Part shown: one piece after another, positions 23,633 through 31,227 of the stretch
Layout of the letters: every line of letters begins with the position of its first letter
How positions within the stretch are numbered: position 1 is the stretch's first letter
NCBI GenBank assembly: GCA_036557225.1
Contig: DATBHX010000053.1
Location: forward strand, 49,416-113,415
DNA: 64,000 nucleotides
Reading direction: 5' to 3'
From: Angelobacter sp036557225
GTDB taxonomy: Bacteria; Acidobacteriota; Terriglobia; Terriglobales; Acidobacteriaceae
Notes under the pieces: model-generated
The model's database searches: none
What the model was told of the DNA's origin: nothing
The model's input: only the letters and a program-made list of their open reading frames with translations
Made by a program: the position numbers and the translations under genes

Positions 23633-25546
23633 CTATCTCCCCGCCGGCGTCACCGTAAACTCCACATACGACGCATGCTCGTGATCGTGATACACCCTGA
23701 TCGTCGCTGACTGTGGGACGGTCTCATCGTAGTTTCTTCCGCCTGTCTGCAGGTTGCGTTCGAACAGTGGGAAATTGCTTCCGGCAACCTCAATCCTGAT
23801 CAGATGTCCAGGCAGGAACTCATTCCCGGTCACAATACCGCTCAACTCGACACGATAGATCTGTCCGGGAACCATCAGCTTGGGCTTCTCCACTCCATCG
23901 CGATATCGCAGCCGGAGCACGGTATCGTACAGGTTGAACGCTTCGCCATTCGGGCCTGCGTCGACCAGCTTCAACGTCAAATCTGCATCCGGCGTTGACG
24001 AAGAGACATAGAGCACAGCCCTCACTTCGCCCATCGCCGCAAGCCCACGCGTAAGTGCGCCGGAGCTGTATACGAGAACGTCCTTTCGCAATTCCAGAGT
24101 CGCCTGGTCTTTGGCCGAGTCCGCATCACAGCATCCGCCACCGTTGGAGGGGACGGGATCCAGAGGATTCGAGATGAAAGAATCGGCCTTCTCATTTGCT
24201 GGCGTGCCATCCGCGAGCATTCCCGTGCCAAGTCTTCCATTTGCGGTGCCCTCGCTATGGAGATAGAACCGGCGCTGGGCAGCGGTCTTGATGGGCCAGC
24301 TGTCGTAATATTTCCAGGCATTCGTGCCCATCAGGTACGCCTGTACCTTGGGACGCTGGAGCACATCGTTCTTTGCGTCCTTGAGCCAGTAATCAAACCA
24401 TTTGAGGAACAATTGAAAGTAGTCGTATCGCGCGTCACCTACGGAACGCTTGCCTACCATCGTGTTCTCGGTCGCCGACCACATCGCGCAGTGAGAGGTA
24501 GGCGCCATGATCAGAAACTGGTTCGGCGTGTCACCCTGGTACTCAAAAAACTTCAGCTGCTCATACGCTCCGATGTCATACCAGGAATCAACCACAAGCG
24601 CGGGCACACGCGGCCGGTCTCCTGTGCGCAACAGGTCGCGTTTTTGCCACTCCAGATCTCCCGGCGCCAGCTTTATCAACCGGTCAAAGTCTGAAGTGGG
24701 AACTCCGGCGCGCCGGAGAATGTCCTGGCTGGGTAGCTCTTTGGTAGCTTCGCCTACTTTATCGATCACTGCCTTCCATCCGCTGCCCAGCGGCTTACCC
24801 AGATTGAGGCTCGGAATCTGAAAGAGGGAATAGAGATCAGCCAGCCTGATTCGCTCATCGTCGGATATGCCTTCCGGCATTTGCGGACGTTGGTCGCTGC
24901 CGAACAGCGCATACCACCATGCCCATGGCCCAACCTGTGGCGCGCCTCCTCTGTACCAGACGCCCTGCGATGTAACCCCGGGCAACATCCCAACCGCGGT
25001 TCCGGATGCCATCGTTACCATGGCTTTATGAGCGGGATGATTGAGGGAAGCCAAAAGCACTTGATTGTCGCCGCTCGATGAACATCCGATCGTTCCTACC
25101 TTCCCATTCGACCACGGTTGAGCGGCAATCCAGCTCACTGTGTCATAACCATCATCCTTTGCGCCGGCGAGGATCTGATACCGTCCTTCCGACCATCCCG
25201 TGCCTCGCTCACTCTGTACCACCAGGATGTATCCGTGTTGCAACAGAAATGCAGAAAGATCCTTGAGCCCGAGCAGCTCTTCATCTTTAAGGTAAGGTGT
25301 GCGGATCAGAACCACGGGCATTCGTTCGGCGATCTTCTCCGGACGCAGGACCGCCGTCGAAAGCCGGATACCGTCTCGCATAGGCACCATGATCTCGCGG
25401 TCAACCGTAAATCCCGTGTGGATACCAATTTTTTCAAGTACGTCCGGCTTCTGCGATCTGGCTGTGATAGGCGCAAAAAGCATCAGCAGAACAACGGTCG
25501 CTGTGGGCGCCACTTGCGGGGTTGACTTCCGCTTGGCTTTATTCAT
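23633..25546 (-). CDS. CocE/NonD-family (X-Pro dipeptidyl-peptidase S15-like) hydrolase, secreted
   Basis: 637-residue alpha/beta-hydrolase with an export signal (TATVVLLMLFAPITARS). Features: DGIRLSTAVLRPE, HGYILVVQSERGTGWSEG, the nucleophile Ser in VGTIGCSSSGDNQ, a helical cap, WYDIGAYEQ with a candidate acid, and TSHCAMW with the likely catalytic His, followed by the C-terminal jelly-roll (X-Pro_dipept-C) domain (about 450-637). Expected ester, acyl or dipeptide hydrolysis in the periplasm. Conventional CocE has a related arrangement; the substrate here is unknown. Confidence 0.9.
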   Translation of the reverse strand: MNKAKRKSTPQVAPTATVVLLMLFAPITARSQKPDVLEKIGIHTGFTVDREIMVPMRDGIRLSTAVLRPEKIAERMPVVLIRTPYLKDEELLGLKDLSAFLLQHGYILVVQSERGTGWSEGRYQILAGAKDDGYDTVSWIAAQPWSNGKVGTIGCSSSGDNQVLLASLNHPAHKAMVTMASGTAVGMLPGVTSQGVWYRGGAPQVGPWAWWYALFGSDQRPQMPEGISDDERIRLADLYSLFQIPSLNLGKPLGSGWKAVIDKVGEATKELPSQDILRRAGVPTSDFDRLIKLAPGDLEWQKRDLLRTGDRPRVPALVVDSWYDIGAYEQLKFFEYQGDTPNQFLIMAPTSHCAMWSATENTMVGKRSVGDARYDYFQLFLKWFDYWLKDAKNDVLQRPKVQAYLMGTNAWKYYDSWPIKTAAQRRFYLHSEGTANGRLGTGMLADGTPANEKADSFISNPLDPVPSNGGGCCDADSAKDQATLELRKDVLVYSSGALTRGLAAMGEVRAVLYVSSSTPDADLTLKLVDAGPNGEAFNLYDTVLRLRYRDGVEKPKLMVPGQIYRVELSGIVTGNEFLPGHLIRIEVAGSNFPLFERNLQTGGRNYDETVPQSATIRVYHDHEHASYVEFTVTPAGR

Positions 25547-25744
25547 TGCCTTACTCTACAGTCTTTTTGCCGCTGGGTGACCTTCCATGGCTGTGGATGA
25601 TCCTGCTGCCCAGTTTCACAAAACCGGCTGGGACTCAGGCAATTTTTCCTGGAAGGCAAACCAAAATGTAAGCTCATGCAGTTTGCAAAAATCGCGGCGG
25701 TAAAATCAATCCTGTTCTCATACTTTGCAAGAGAGGAGATGAGT

Positions 25745-26686
25745 ATGAGCCACGCCCCCCATCCCATTTCCCGTCAACCTGAAAAGAACCGCAGCTTCTT
25801 CCTGAAGCTCTGCCTGATTCTTCTCGTCGTATTCGCAGCGCGCGGCTATTCCCAAACGACATGCATCAATCAGTCCCCGCGGGACATCACGCTGCAAAAG
25901 GCAGAATTGGATGCCAAGCCTCCAGTGGCTGGGCTCGACTACAACTATACGAGCGCTACGCCGCTCATCAATCCACTCGATGCCAGGACCATTCAATACC
26001 AGGGACAGACGCTGCATCTTTGTGATCAGCACTATCACGTCCCCGTGGAAAATGTGCAGGGCTGCACCAACGAGCACGATGGGAACCCTCCCGATCACGG
26101 GCCGCCACCCGTGAACCAGTGGATCGAGTTCCATTCGGTTTACGCGATGGTGGTCGATAGCTCTCCCGAGTGCGCGAATGGACCAGACAACAACCTCGCC
26201 TGCTGCAAGACGCCTCCCTTTGTGGTGAGGGCTTTCAGCGCGAAGGTAAGTGCACCGCGACCTTCGCCGACCCCCGTCACGCAGCCTGCGCAGGGCATTC
26301 TCGCCGAATGGTCCGGGTCAAACACGGGCGCGGACAAGGATGGCGATTGCAAACCTCTGCCGGCGCAGTGGAGCTTCCGTTTTGGCTGTGAGTTTACCGT
26401 CAGCCAGAACGCGTTGGAAGGCCATGCCCACGAGTCAAGGGGATTGCAACCGCCCAAAAAGCTGAGCTCCGATCTTGCCGTGGTTGGCACTCCTGCTCAG
26501 ATGGACCAGACATGCCGCGAAGTGCGCACCGCGCCGATCCCCGACGATGCGATGGCCAAAAAATGGGCTTGTCCGGCCACCTGTAAGAATCCTCTCAACG
26601 CCTTTACCGGAACCTGGAGGAACGTTCCCAATAATCAGAATCCGCAGTACGCGCTGTGCACGTGCTGTCCGTTGTCGCGGCCGTAG
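25745..26686 (+). CDS. Secreted carbonic-anhydrase-like protein
   Basis: A protein of about 313 residues with an export signal (FFLKLCLILLVVFAARGYS). A Cys-rich central domain contains HLCDQHYHVPVENVQGC (H-x-H) and WIEFHSVYAMVV (ExHxV), the order of metal-binding histidines seen in alpha- and delta-type carbonic anhydrases, plus many Cys that could form disulfides. ATG 25745 is chosen since gagagg is about 8 bases upstream; ATG 25739 is too close to the ribosome site. The extended C-terminus (FTGTWRNVPNNQNPQYALCT) is unlike classic enzymes. Zinc enzyme activity is an inference; it could be a binding protein with the same fold. Confidence 0.62.
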   Translation: MSHAPHPISRQPEKNRSFFLKLCLILLVVFAARGYSQTTCINQSPRDITLQKAELDAKPPVAGLDYNYTSATPLINPLDARTIQYQGQTLHLCDQHYHVPVENVQGCTNEHDGNPPDHGPPPVNQWIEFHSVYAMVVDSSPECANGPDNNLACCKTPPFVVRAFSAKVSAPRPSPTPVTQPAQGILAEWSGSNTGADKDGDCKPLPAQWSFRFGCEFTVSQNALEGHAHESRGLQPPKKLSSDLAVVGTPAQMDQTCREVRTAPIPDDAMAKKWACPATCKNPLNAFTGTWRNVPNNQNPQYALCTCCPLSRP

Positions 26687-26778
26687 CAAGGCCGTGTGAA
26701 ATCCGGCGTATGCAGAGACGTTATGCTTTCATGATGTCCATCCTTCCCGCTTGCGCGAGAAGAATGGACTTGCTTCTC

Positions 26779-26821
26779 CGATCACCAGATCACGTTCGAT
26801 CTCCCGATCTCCCGATCCGTC
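26779..26821. repeat. CGATCTCCC periodic repeat, copy E
   Basis: ccgatcaccagatcacgttc followed by gatctcccgatctcccgatc ends about 3 bases from the stop codon of the minus-strand gene at 26822. Confidence 0.75.
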
Positions 26822-27436
26822 TTACCATCTCCAAACAATTCCGCCCGAATAGCGGAAGCTGTTCTGGCTGTTTCCGGTGCCGGTGGAGAGGCCTGCGGCG
26901 AGCGCGTCGACCGAGTTGAAATTCGTCCGCAGGAAATCGATCTGTGCGGCGCGGATGGCGAAGTGCCTTGTCAATCCAATATCGACGCCGCCTCCGAACG
27001 CCATGGCGAAGCCGTTGGCCGTGTCAAGCGGAGCTGAGAATCCCCCGAGGATCGGAATGCTTACGCCGGCGCCCAGGCTGGAGCGCGACGTCCCAAACAA
27101 CGCGTGGCCAAAAACCGAACTCTTGCCGAAGTAGGCCGTGGCCGTGGGTCCAAACAGGAAGTTGTAGAGATGTTGCTGGCTGCCGGCGGAGAATCCCATG
27201 AAAGAAACACCGGCCACCTGCCGCGACGTGCCGCTGAAGTCAGCGGTAATGCCAAAGTTGCGGGTAAGGTTGAACGTGCCCTGCGCGTCCCATCCGTTGA
27301 AGTTGTTGCTGTTGTTATTGAGCAGGGAATATCCGCCAAAGATCGTGCCGTGAGAAGCTACGTCGCTACGCTCCTGGGCCGTGGCCAGCAGCGGGAGACA
27401 AAATAATCCTAATACTAAGATCGCGCGAATGCGCAT
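26822..27436 (-). CDS. Outer-membrane beta-barrel protein
   Basis: 204 residues. A signal sequence (IRAILVLGLFCLPLLATAQ) precedes alternating amphipathic strands typical of an 8-stranded OmpA-like barrel (GTFNLTRNFGITADFSGTSR, GGGVDIGLTRHFAIRAAQID) and a C-terminal aromatic end (YSGGIVWRW). ATG 27436 follows aaggaga. Function unknown; such barrels may be adhesion or stability factors. Confidence 0.85.
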   Translation of the reverse strand: MRIRAILVLGLFCLPLLATAQERSDVASHGTIFGGYSLLNNNSNNFNGWDAQGTFNLTRNFGITADFSGTSRQVAGVSFMGFSAGSQQHLYNFLFGPTATAYFGKSSVFGHALFGTSRSSLGAGVSIPILGGFSAPLDTANGFAMAFGGGVDIGLTRHFAIRAAQIDFLRTNFNSVDALAAGLSTGTGNSQNSFRYSGGIVWRW

Positions 27437-27560
27437 TCGTTTCTCTCCTTGAATAGAGGTGGGTCTTTACTAGATCAAATGCGCGGTGCGGAAAGTTGTT
27501 GCGGTGGCGCGAGTAAAGAACTGTGTGCGGTCAGAGAGAGGGTGGGTTAAGAATTGTAAG

Positions 27561-27767
27561 AATCGGAACATCGGAACCTCGGGTCATCGGGACATCGGGT
27601 CATCTGGAGAACCAGCCTATTTTTGGAGAGAGGGAGCAGATATGGCGTTAGCTTTGCCTAGGCGATCGTTGCAATCTTCTCATCCGTTCGTCAGTCCTAA
27701 GCTTTGGGTCCTCTCGATTCCGTGCGATTCCGGCGATTCTTCGACGGATGTCCCGATCTCCCGATCA
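27561..27767. repeat. Periodic repeat element, copy F (inverted flanks around 27608-27743)
   Basis: The left flank (aatcggaacatcggaacctc, then gggtcatcgggacatcgggt) is a periodic run of ATCGG; the right flank (ggatgtcccgatctcccgat, then ca) is inverted. The right flank contains the stop codon TGA of the minus-strand gene at 27765. This matches elements A and B in layout, but its internal 135 bases do not obviously share their core. Confidence 0.65.
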
Positions 27768-28247
27768 GCCCCTCACGGGCTTCGTCTCCATGAACTTTGC
27801 GATGATCCGGGCGCACGCTTCGACAAACGCCTGGTCGTCCGCCGCCTTGAAGGTATCGACGAAGTAACTTTGAATGTCGATGAGGGCGGCGAATCTGCCT
27901 TTGACCAGAATCGGGGCCACGATCTCCGACTTTACCATCGTAGAGGCTCGGAGGTAGCGGCCATCGGCTTCCACGTTATTGACCACCACCGTCTTCTCCG
28001 TGGCGGCTGAGGTCCCGCAGAGGCCCTGTCCAAAGGCCAGTCGCGTTTGTGGAGTAAAGCTGCCGGTGTACGGTCCCAGAATGAGCATCCCCGGGTTGGC
28101 AGGGTCAATGAAGCGGAAGCTGATGCTGTTGTAGCGCGGCATCTTTGAGTGCACATGATCGGCGATGCGCTGCATCAGTGTGGTGGCATCCGGAGCTGTG
28201 GCTGCCAGGTTCGTGACCTGTTGCAACAGGTCCTCATGAGTCGCCAT
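27765..28247 (-). CDS. GAF-domain protein
   Basis: 160-residue single GAF domain. FGQGLCGTSAATEKTVVVNN resembles the redox segment of free-methionine-R-sulfoxide reductase (fRMsr), but the HIACDA-type Cys of that enzyme is replaced (DGRYLRAS), so it is better called a GAF sensor than a reductase. It starts 57 bases downstream of the peroxiredoxin-like gene on the same strand, so the two may be co-transcribed. The stop codon TGA overlaps the periodic repeat. Confidence 0.8.
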   Translation of the reverse strand: MATHEDLLQQVTNLAATAPDATTLMQRIADHVHSKMPRYNSISFRFIDPANPGMLILGPYTGSFTPQTRLAFGQGLCGTSAATEKTVVVNNVEADGRYLRASTMVKSEIVAPILVKGRFAALIDIQSYFVDTFKAADDQAFVEACARIIAKFMETKPVRG

Positions 28248-28304
28248 GTAGGAAGATCACCTTTTGGCTGGCACGGGGCGGGCTTTTCTTGATCCCAGCT
28301 ATCT

Positions 28305-28838
28305 TTATCCCAGCGCAGCCAGAATGTCTTTCGGGCTTGCGTTGTCACCAAAGGTCTCACTCACGTGCACGAACAGGTCTTTATTTCCAGGAGCAAAGAC
28401 GAAGCTGCCGCCCAGCTGGAAGGGATCTTTACCCAGCTTGTGTTGCTTGTGTCCGGCGGCCTGGGCGCGCTTGCGGGCATGCATGTTGTCGCGCCGCAGA
28501 AGATGGAGCAGGGAAGCGTGACGCAGCTCAATCGCTTTATAAGCTTCACGTTTTTCGTCGACCAGCAGAGGGAAGTCGATGCCGGCTTTCTCGCGAAAGA
28601 ATTTGGCATAGCTCATGTCTCCCAGCCCGACAGCGGCCACGTTTGCGCCCTTCCTGCGGAACGCTTCTTCATGTGTGCGCAACTGCGCGACATGTTCGCT
28701 GCAGAAGATTCAACCGTAGTGGCGCAGAAAGACGAGAGCAGCAGGCGCGTTGGCCCAGAGGGTCCCGAGCCGGACGGTGTTCCCGTCAACGTCAGGCAGT
28801 GAGATGCCCGCCAGCTTGCTGCTGAAAGAGTCAGCCAT
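28305..28838 (-). CDS. Peroxiredoxin-like (AhpC-TSA_2/SelU-type) protein, candidate selenoprotein with in-frame TGA
   Basis: The reading frame from ATG 28838 (MADSFSSKLAGISLPDVDGN) runs to the TAG/TAA-class stop at 28305 with one internal TGA at codon 43 (28712-28710). Around it the protein reads FLRHYG-[TGA]-IFCSEHVAQL, where relatives have FLRHFGCxFCREHVAQL: TGA occupies the first (peroxidatic-type) Cys position and the second Cys is kept. Downstream the thioredoxin-fold peroxiredoxin-like sequence continues intact for about 134 residues (GANVAAVGLGDMSYAKFF, DFPLLVDEKREAYKAI), ending FGDNASPKDILAALG. No other stop or frameshift occurs. I favour selenocysteine recoding; a point nonsense mutation or base-call error at Cys is the alternative. 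Hairpins follow the TGA (see the next entry). Confidence 0.75.
28677..28704 (-). promoter_or_regulatory. Candidate bacterial SECIS-like hairpin(s) downstream of the TGA
   Basis: On the minus strand, 6 bases after the TGA, CTGC-a-GCGA-acatg-TCGC-GCAG (28704-28683) forms a near-perfect hairpin with its loop 15-19 bases past the TGA. Alternatively GCGCA-GT-TGCGC (28688-28677) forms a compact stem with GU in the loop about 26 bases past the TGA. Either is within the usual range for bacterial SECIS elements. GC-rich DNA often folds, so this is suggestive only. Confidence 0.4.
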
Positions 28839-29018
28839 GCGGGGATTCTCAGCGATGGCGAGGATGGTGTCAAGGGGCTGCCGGCATCACGCATGCATCG
28901 TTCGACCCACTACGAGAAGCCCACGGATTAAGATTCTTGATCGGCAATTCACGTGCAACAATAAAGCTGGGCCCTTACATTCGATTCATAAGCTTGAACA
29001 CGTCAAGGAGTTCGAAAG

Positions 29019-29729
29019 ATGAAGTGTCTTCTTCGTTGTTCTCGGATGTCGGGCAGTTTCGTGGCGCAAGCTCGTCGTTACACGATTGCTCTCCGCTTCG
29101 TGGTCCTCGCCGCTGCTCTGCCATGGGCGACTTCTGCAGCCGCGGCGCAAGCGACGCCGCGCTTCGAGCTTGGCGCCGGAGTTGCGGTGCTCAAGCACGG
29201 CGGTTCGGCCAATGCCGGCCCCGACTTCCTCGCGGTTTACAACCTGACTCGTTATCTATCCCTCGAAGGCTCAATTGCCTGGTTTCCCAGCGAAGCGGGA
29301 TTCACCTACTTGGATCCATTCAAACTTCAGCTGGTCGAAACCAGCGCCGTGCAGGGCCTGTTCGGCGCTAAGGCGGGCTACCGTACGAACCGATTTGGAG
29401 TCTTTGGCAAGGTCCGTCCCGGCTTCATCAGCTCACCAAGCACAGAACGTGTCACCGGTTTTTTGCCCACGCCGCCCGGTTTTGGATCGCAGCCCGTGCT
29501 GCAGGTGGGAAGGTTGACGGAAAAAGCACTCGATCTCGGCGGCGTTGTGGAGTATTACCCGGCCCGGCATTGGGCTTTACGCGCAGACCTCGGCAGCACG
29601 CTGATTTTCGATGAGGGGGTTACATTTCTGCGGCCGAACCCTGCCACCGGAACGAGTGACGCAAGCACCGTCGGCGCCGGCACATCCTCCCATTTCCAGT
29701 TCAGCTTTAGCGGGCAGTTTCGATTCTGA
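29019..29729 (+). CDS. Outer-membrane beta-barrel protein
   Basis: 236 residues with a long N-region signal (YTIALRFVVLAAALPWATSA) then barrel-like amphipathic strands (FELGAGVAVLKHGGSANAGP, YLSLEGSIAWFPSEAGFTYL, LGGVVEYYPARHWALRADLG) and terminal aromatic FQFSFSGQFRF. ATG 29019 follows a weak gttcgaaag site. No function assignable. It is transcribed away from the peroxiredoxin gene. Confidence 0.82.
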   Translation: MKCLLRCSRMSGSFVAQARRYTIALRFVVLAAALPWATSAAAAQATPRFELGAGVAVLKHGGSANAGPDFLAVYNLTRYLSLEGSIAWFPSEAGFTYLDPFKLQLVETSAVQGLFGAKAGYRTNRFGVFGKVRPGFISSPSTERVTGFLPTPPGFGSQPVLQVGRLTEKALDLGGVVEYYPARHWALRADLGSTLIFDEGVTFLRPNPATGTSDASTVGAGTSSHFQFSFSGQFRF

Positions 29730-29831
29730 GTAACCGAGTGAGCGTTCCCCGCTCCTGAGTTGCTCGGCGCCCCTCAGGATTGACAGGTCTTGAGGTTGTG
29801 CTGTCCCCACATTTGTTATTCTTTCCCGACT

Positions 29832-30659
29832 ATGCGTGAAATTCGCGATGCAGTAGCAGTCATTACAGGTGCTGGTTCAGGGATCGGTCGGGCGCTGGCG
29901 GTTGACCTGGCCCGCCGCGGCGCAAAGCTTGCCTTGGCTGACGTGAACAGCCCTGGCCTGGAAGAGACGCGGCGGATGTTGAACGATGCAACAGCGCGGA
30001 CCTACACAGTGGATGTCGGCAAGGCTGCGGCAGTGGAGCAGTTTGCCCGGCAGGTACAGCAGGATTTTGGCCGTGCGTCGTTGCTGGTGAACAATGCCGG
30101 CGTTGCGTTGTTTGGGACGTTCGCCGAGGTGTCAATCGAAGACATGGAGTGGCTGATCCAGATCAACTTCTGGGGCGTGGTTTATGGCTGCAAGTTCTTC
30201 CTGCCGATGCTTGAGCGCGAACCGGATGCGCACATTGTGAATGTCTCTAGTATTTTTGGCCTGGTGGGGCCGCCGGGTCAGACAGCCTATGCTTCCAGCA
30301 AGTTTGCCGTACGTGGCTTCAGCGAATCGCTGCGGGAGGAGTTGCGGGCCACATCTTCTATTAAGATGACGTCGGTGCATCCGGCGGGGATTGCTACGCC
30401 AATCGCCGAGACGGCGCGCTCCGGCCAGAAGTCGGACGCGGTCGCGCGTGAGCGGGCCAAAGCTTTGTTCAAAAAAGTGGCGATCATCACTCCCGAAGAG
30501 GCCGCGCGGGTGATCGTGAAAGGGATATTGGCTGACAAGAAGCGCGTGATGATTGGCGCGGATGCCTATCGCATTGACTGGATTGCACGCTTGCTGCCCA
30601 GCCGCGCCAGCGCGATGTATGCCGATGCGCTCATGAAGCGGGCGGCTGAGCGTCTCTAA
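29832..30659 (+). CDS. Short-chain dehydrogenase/reductase (SDR)
   Basis: 275-residue classical SDR. The cofactor-binding TGAGSGIGRALAVDLARRG (about 12-30), the NNAGVALFG motif and the active-site Ser...Tyr-x3-Lys (SSIFGLVG, YASSKFAVRG) are present. Start ATG 29832 (MREIRDAVAVIT). NADP preference is suggested but not proved by the Arg near the end of the dinucleotide motif. The substrate is unknown. Confidence 0.9.
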   Translation: MREIRDAVAVITGAGSGIGRALAVDLARRGAKLALADVNSPGLEETRRMLNDATARTYTVDVGKAAAVEQFARQVQQDFGRASLLVNNAGVALFGTFAEVSIEDMEWLIQINFWGVVYGCKFFLPMLEREPDAHIVNVSSIFGLVGPPGQTAYASSKFAVRGFSESLREELRATSSIKMTSVHPAGIATPIAETARSGQKSDAVARERAKALFKKVAIITPEEAARVIVKGILADKKRVMIGADAYRIDWIARLLPSRASAMYADALMKRAAERL

Positions 30660-31057
30660 GTGATTTGTCGCTTCGCTCCCAAACCGCTATACAGCTTTGT
30701 CCAACTGCGAGTTATCTGCGCTTGTTGCAGGCCCGCTCGGCGGCCGCAGGCCTCGCGGGCCTCTATTGACTGGCGGTCTAGGTCGCTTCGTTCAAAACCG
30801 CTGGAGCGTTCTTTTCAATGGACCGATCGTTTTTGACATTTTGTCCCTGACGGGACATAATTCCTCGCCATTTTCCCGCAAGTTGTTTGTGACGTTCGCC
30901 GGATCAGCCAGTCAGAATAAAAGATGATTGGGGACAATGCGTTCCCGGTCGCTGGCCATGTTTTCCGGATTGCACGGCGAGAGGCTTCGCCTGTTCATTG
31001 GGAGCAACTCCGGCGGACAAATTTTCGCATGTATAAAAAAGGTTAAGGGCACATCGC
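30660..31057. other. Gap without a gene, upstream of the TonB receptor promoter
   Basis: No convincing coding frame occurs (short frames are unlike proteins). It holds the palindromic GTCCCTGACGGGAC (about 30843-30856), related to gtccctgaagggac at 21368, and GC-rich low-complexity stretches; otherwise nothing recognisable. Confidence 0.5.
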
Positions 31058-31086
31058 TTGACTGTGCCTGTGTTGTGGGATAATAC
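31058..31086 (+). promoter_or_regulatory. Sigma70-like promoter of the TonB receptor
   Basis: TTGACT (31058-31063), a 17-base spacer and TAATAC (31081-31086), followed by a 140-base leader containing the palindromic site at 31122. Confidence 0.55.
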
Positions 31087-31121
31087 ACGGCCAGTGAAGG
31101 GGATTAATCCCATTCATATCA

Positions 31122-31139
31122 TGAATGAAGGTTCATTCA
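31122..31139 (+). promoter_or_regulatory. Palindromic operator-like site TGAATGAA-GG-TTCATTCA
   Basis: A perfect 8-base inverted repeat with a 2-base centre, about 36 bases after the -10 box of the TonB receptor. It matches the TGAATGA-n4-TCATTCA box recognised by TetR-family FadR-like regulators of fatty-acid breakdown. No TetR gene is in the window. Confidence 0.55.
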
Positions 31140-31227
31140 CGCTTTTGCTGGTGGTTGCGCACGGATTCTCCGCAGCGCGCGCCTGCGAATTGTCTCCACG
31201 CTTCGCCACAGCTACCTTGGAGGGCTT

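Noticed and set aside
27486..28010. 174-codon plus-strand frame over the GAF gene
   Set aside because: Its codons mirror the GAF protein on the other strand and include repeat sequence; no family similarity.
27765..28247. Free-methionine-R-sulfoxide reductase
   Set aside because: The fold is GAF, but the second Cys region (HIACD in the enzyme) is replaced, so catalysis is unlikely.
28305..28682. A 125-codon gene beginning at a TTG after the TGA
   Set aside because: It would be the C-terminal fragment only, lacking the thioredoxin-fold start and both redox residues; the sequence before the TGA is clearly the same protein.
28613..28894. Overlapping minus-strand frame of 93 codons at the peroxiredoxin gene
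   Set aside because: It is Ser/Pro/Arg-rich and has no family similarity, whereas the other frame across the TGA reads as a peroxiredoxin on both sides.
30697..31113. Short frames on both strands in the gap before the TonB receptor
   Set aside because: Low-complexity, Arg/Gly/Ser-rich translations with no conserved features; treated as non-coding.
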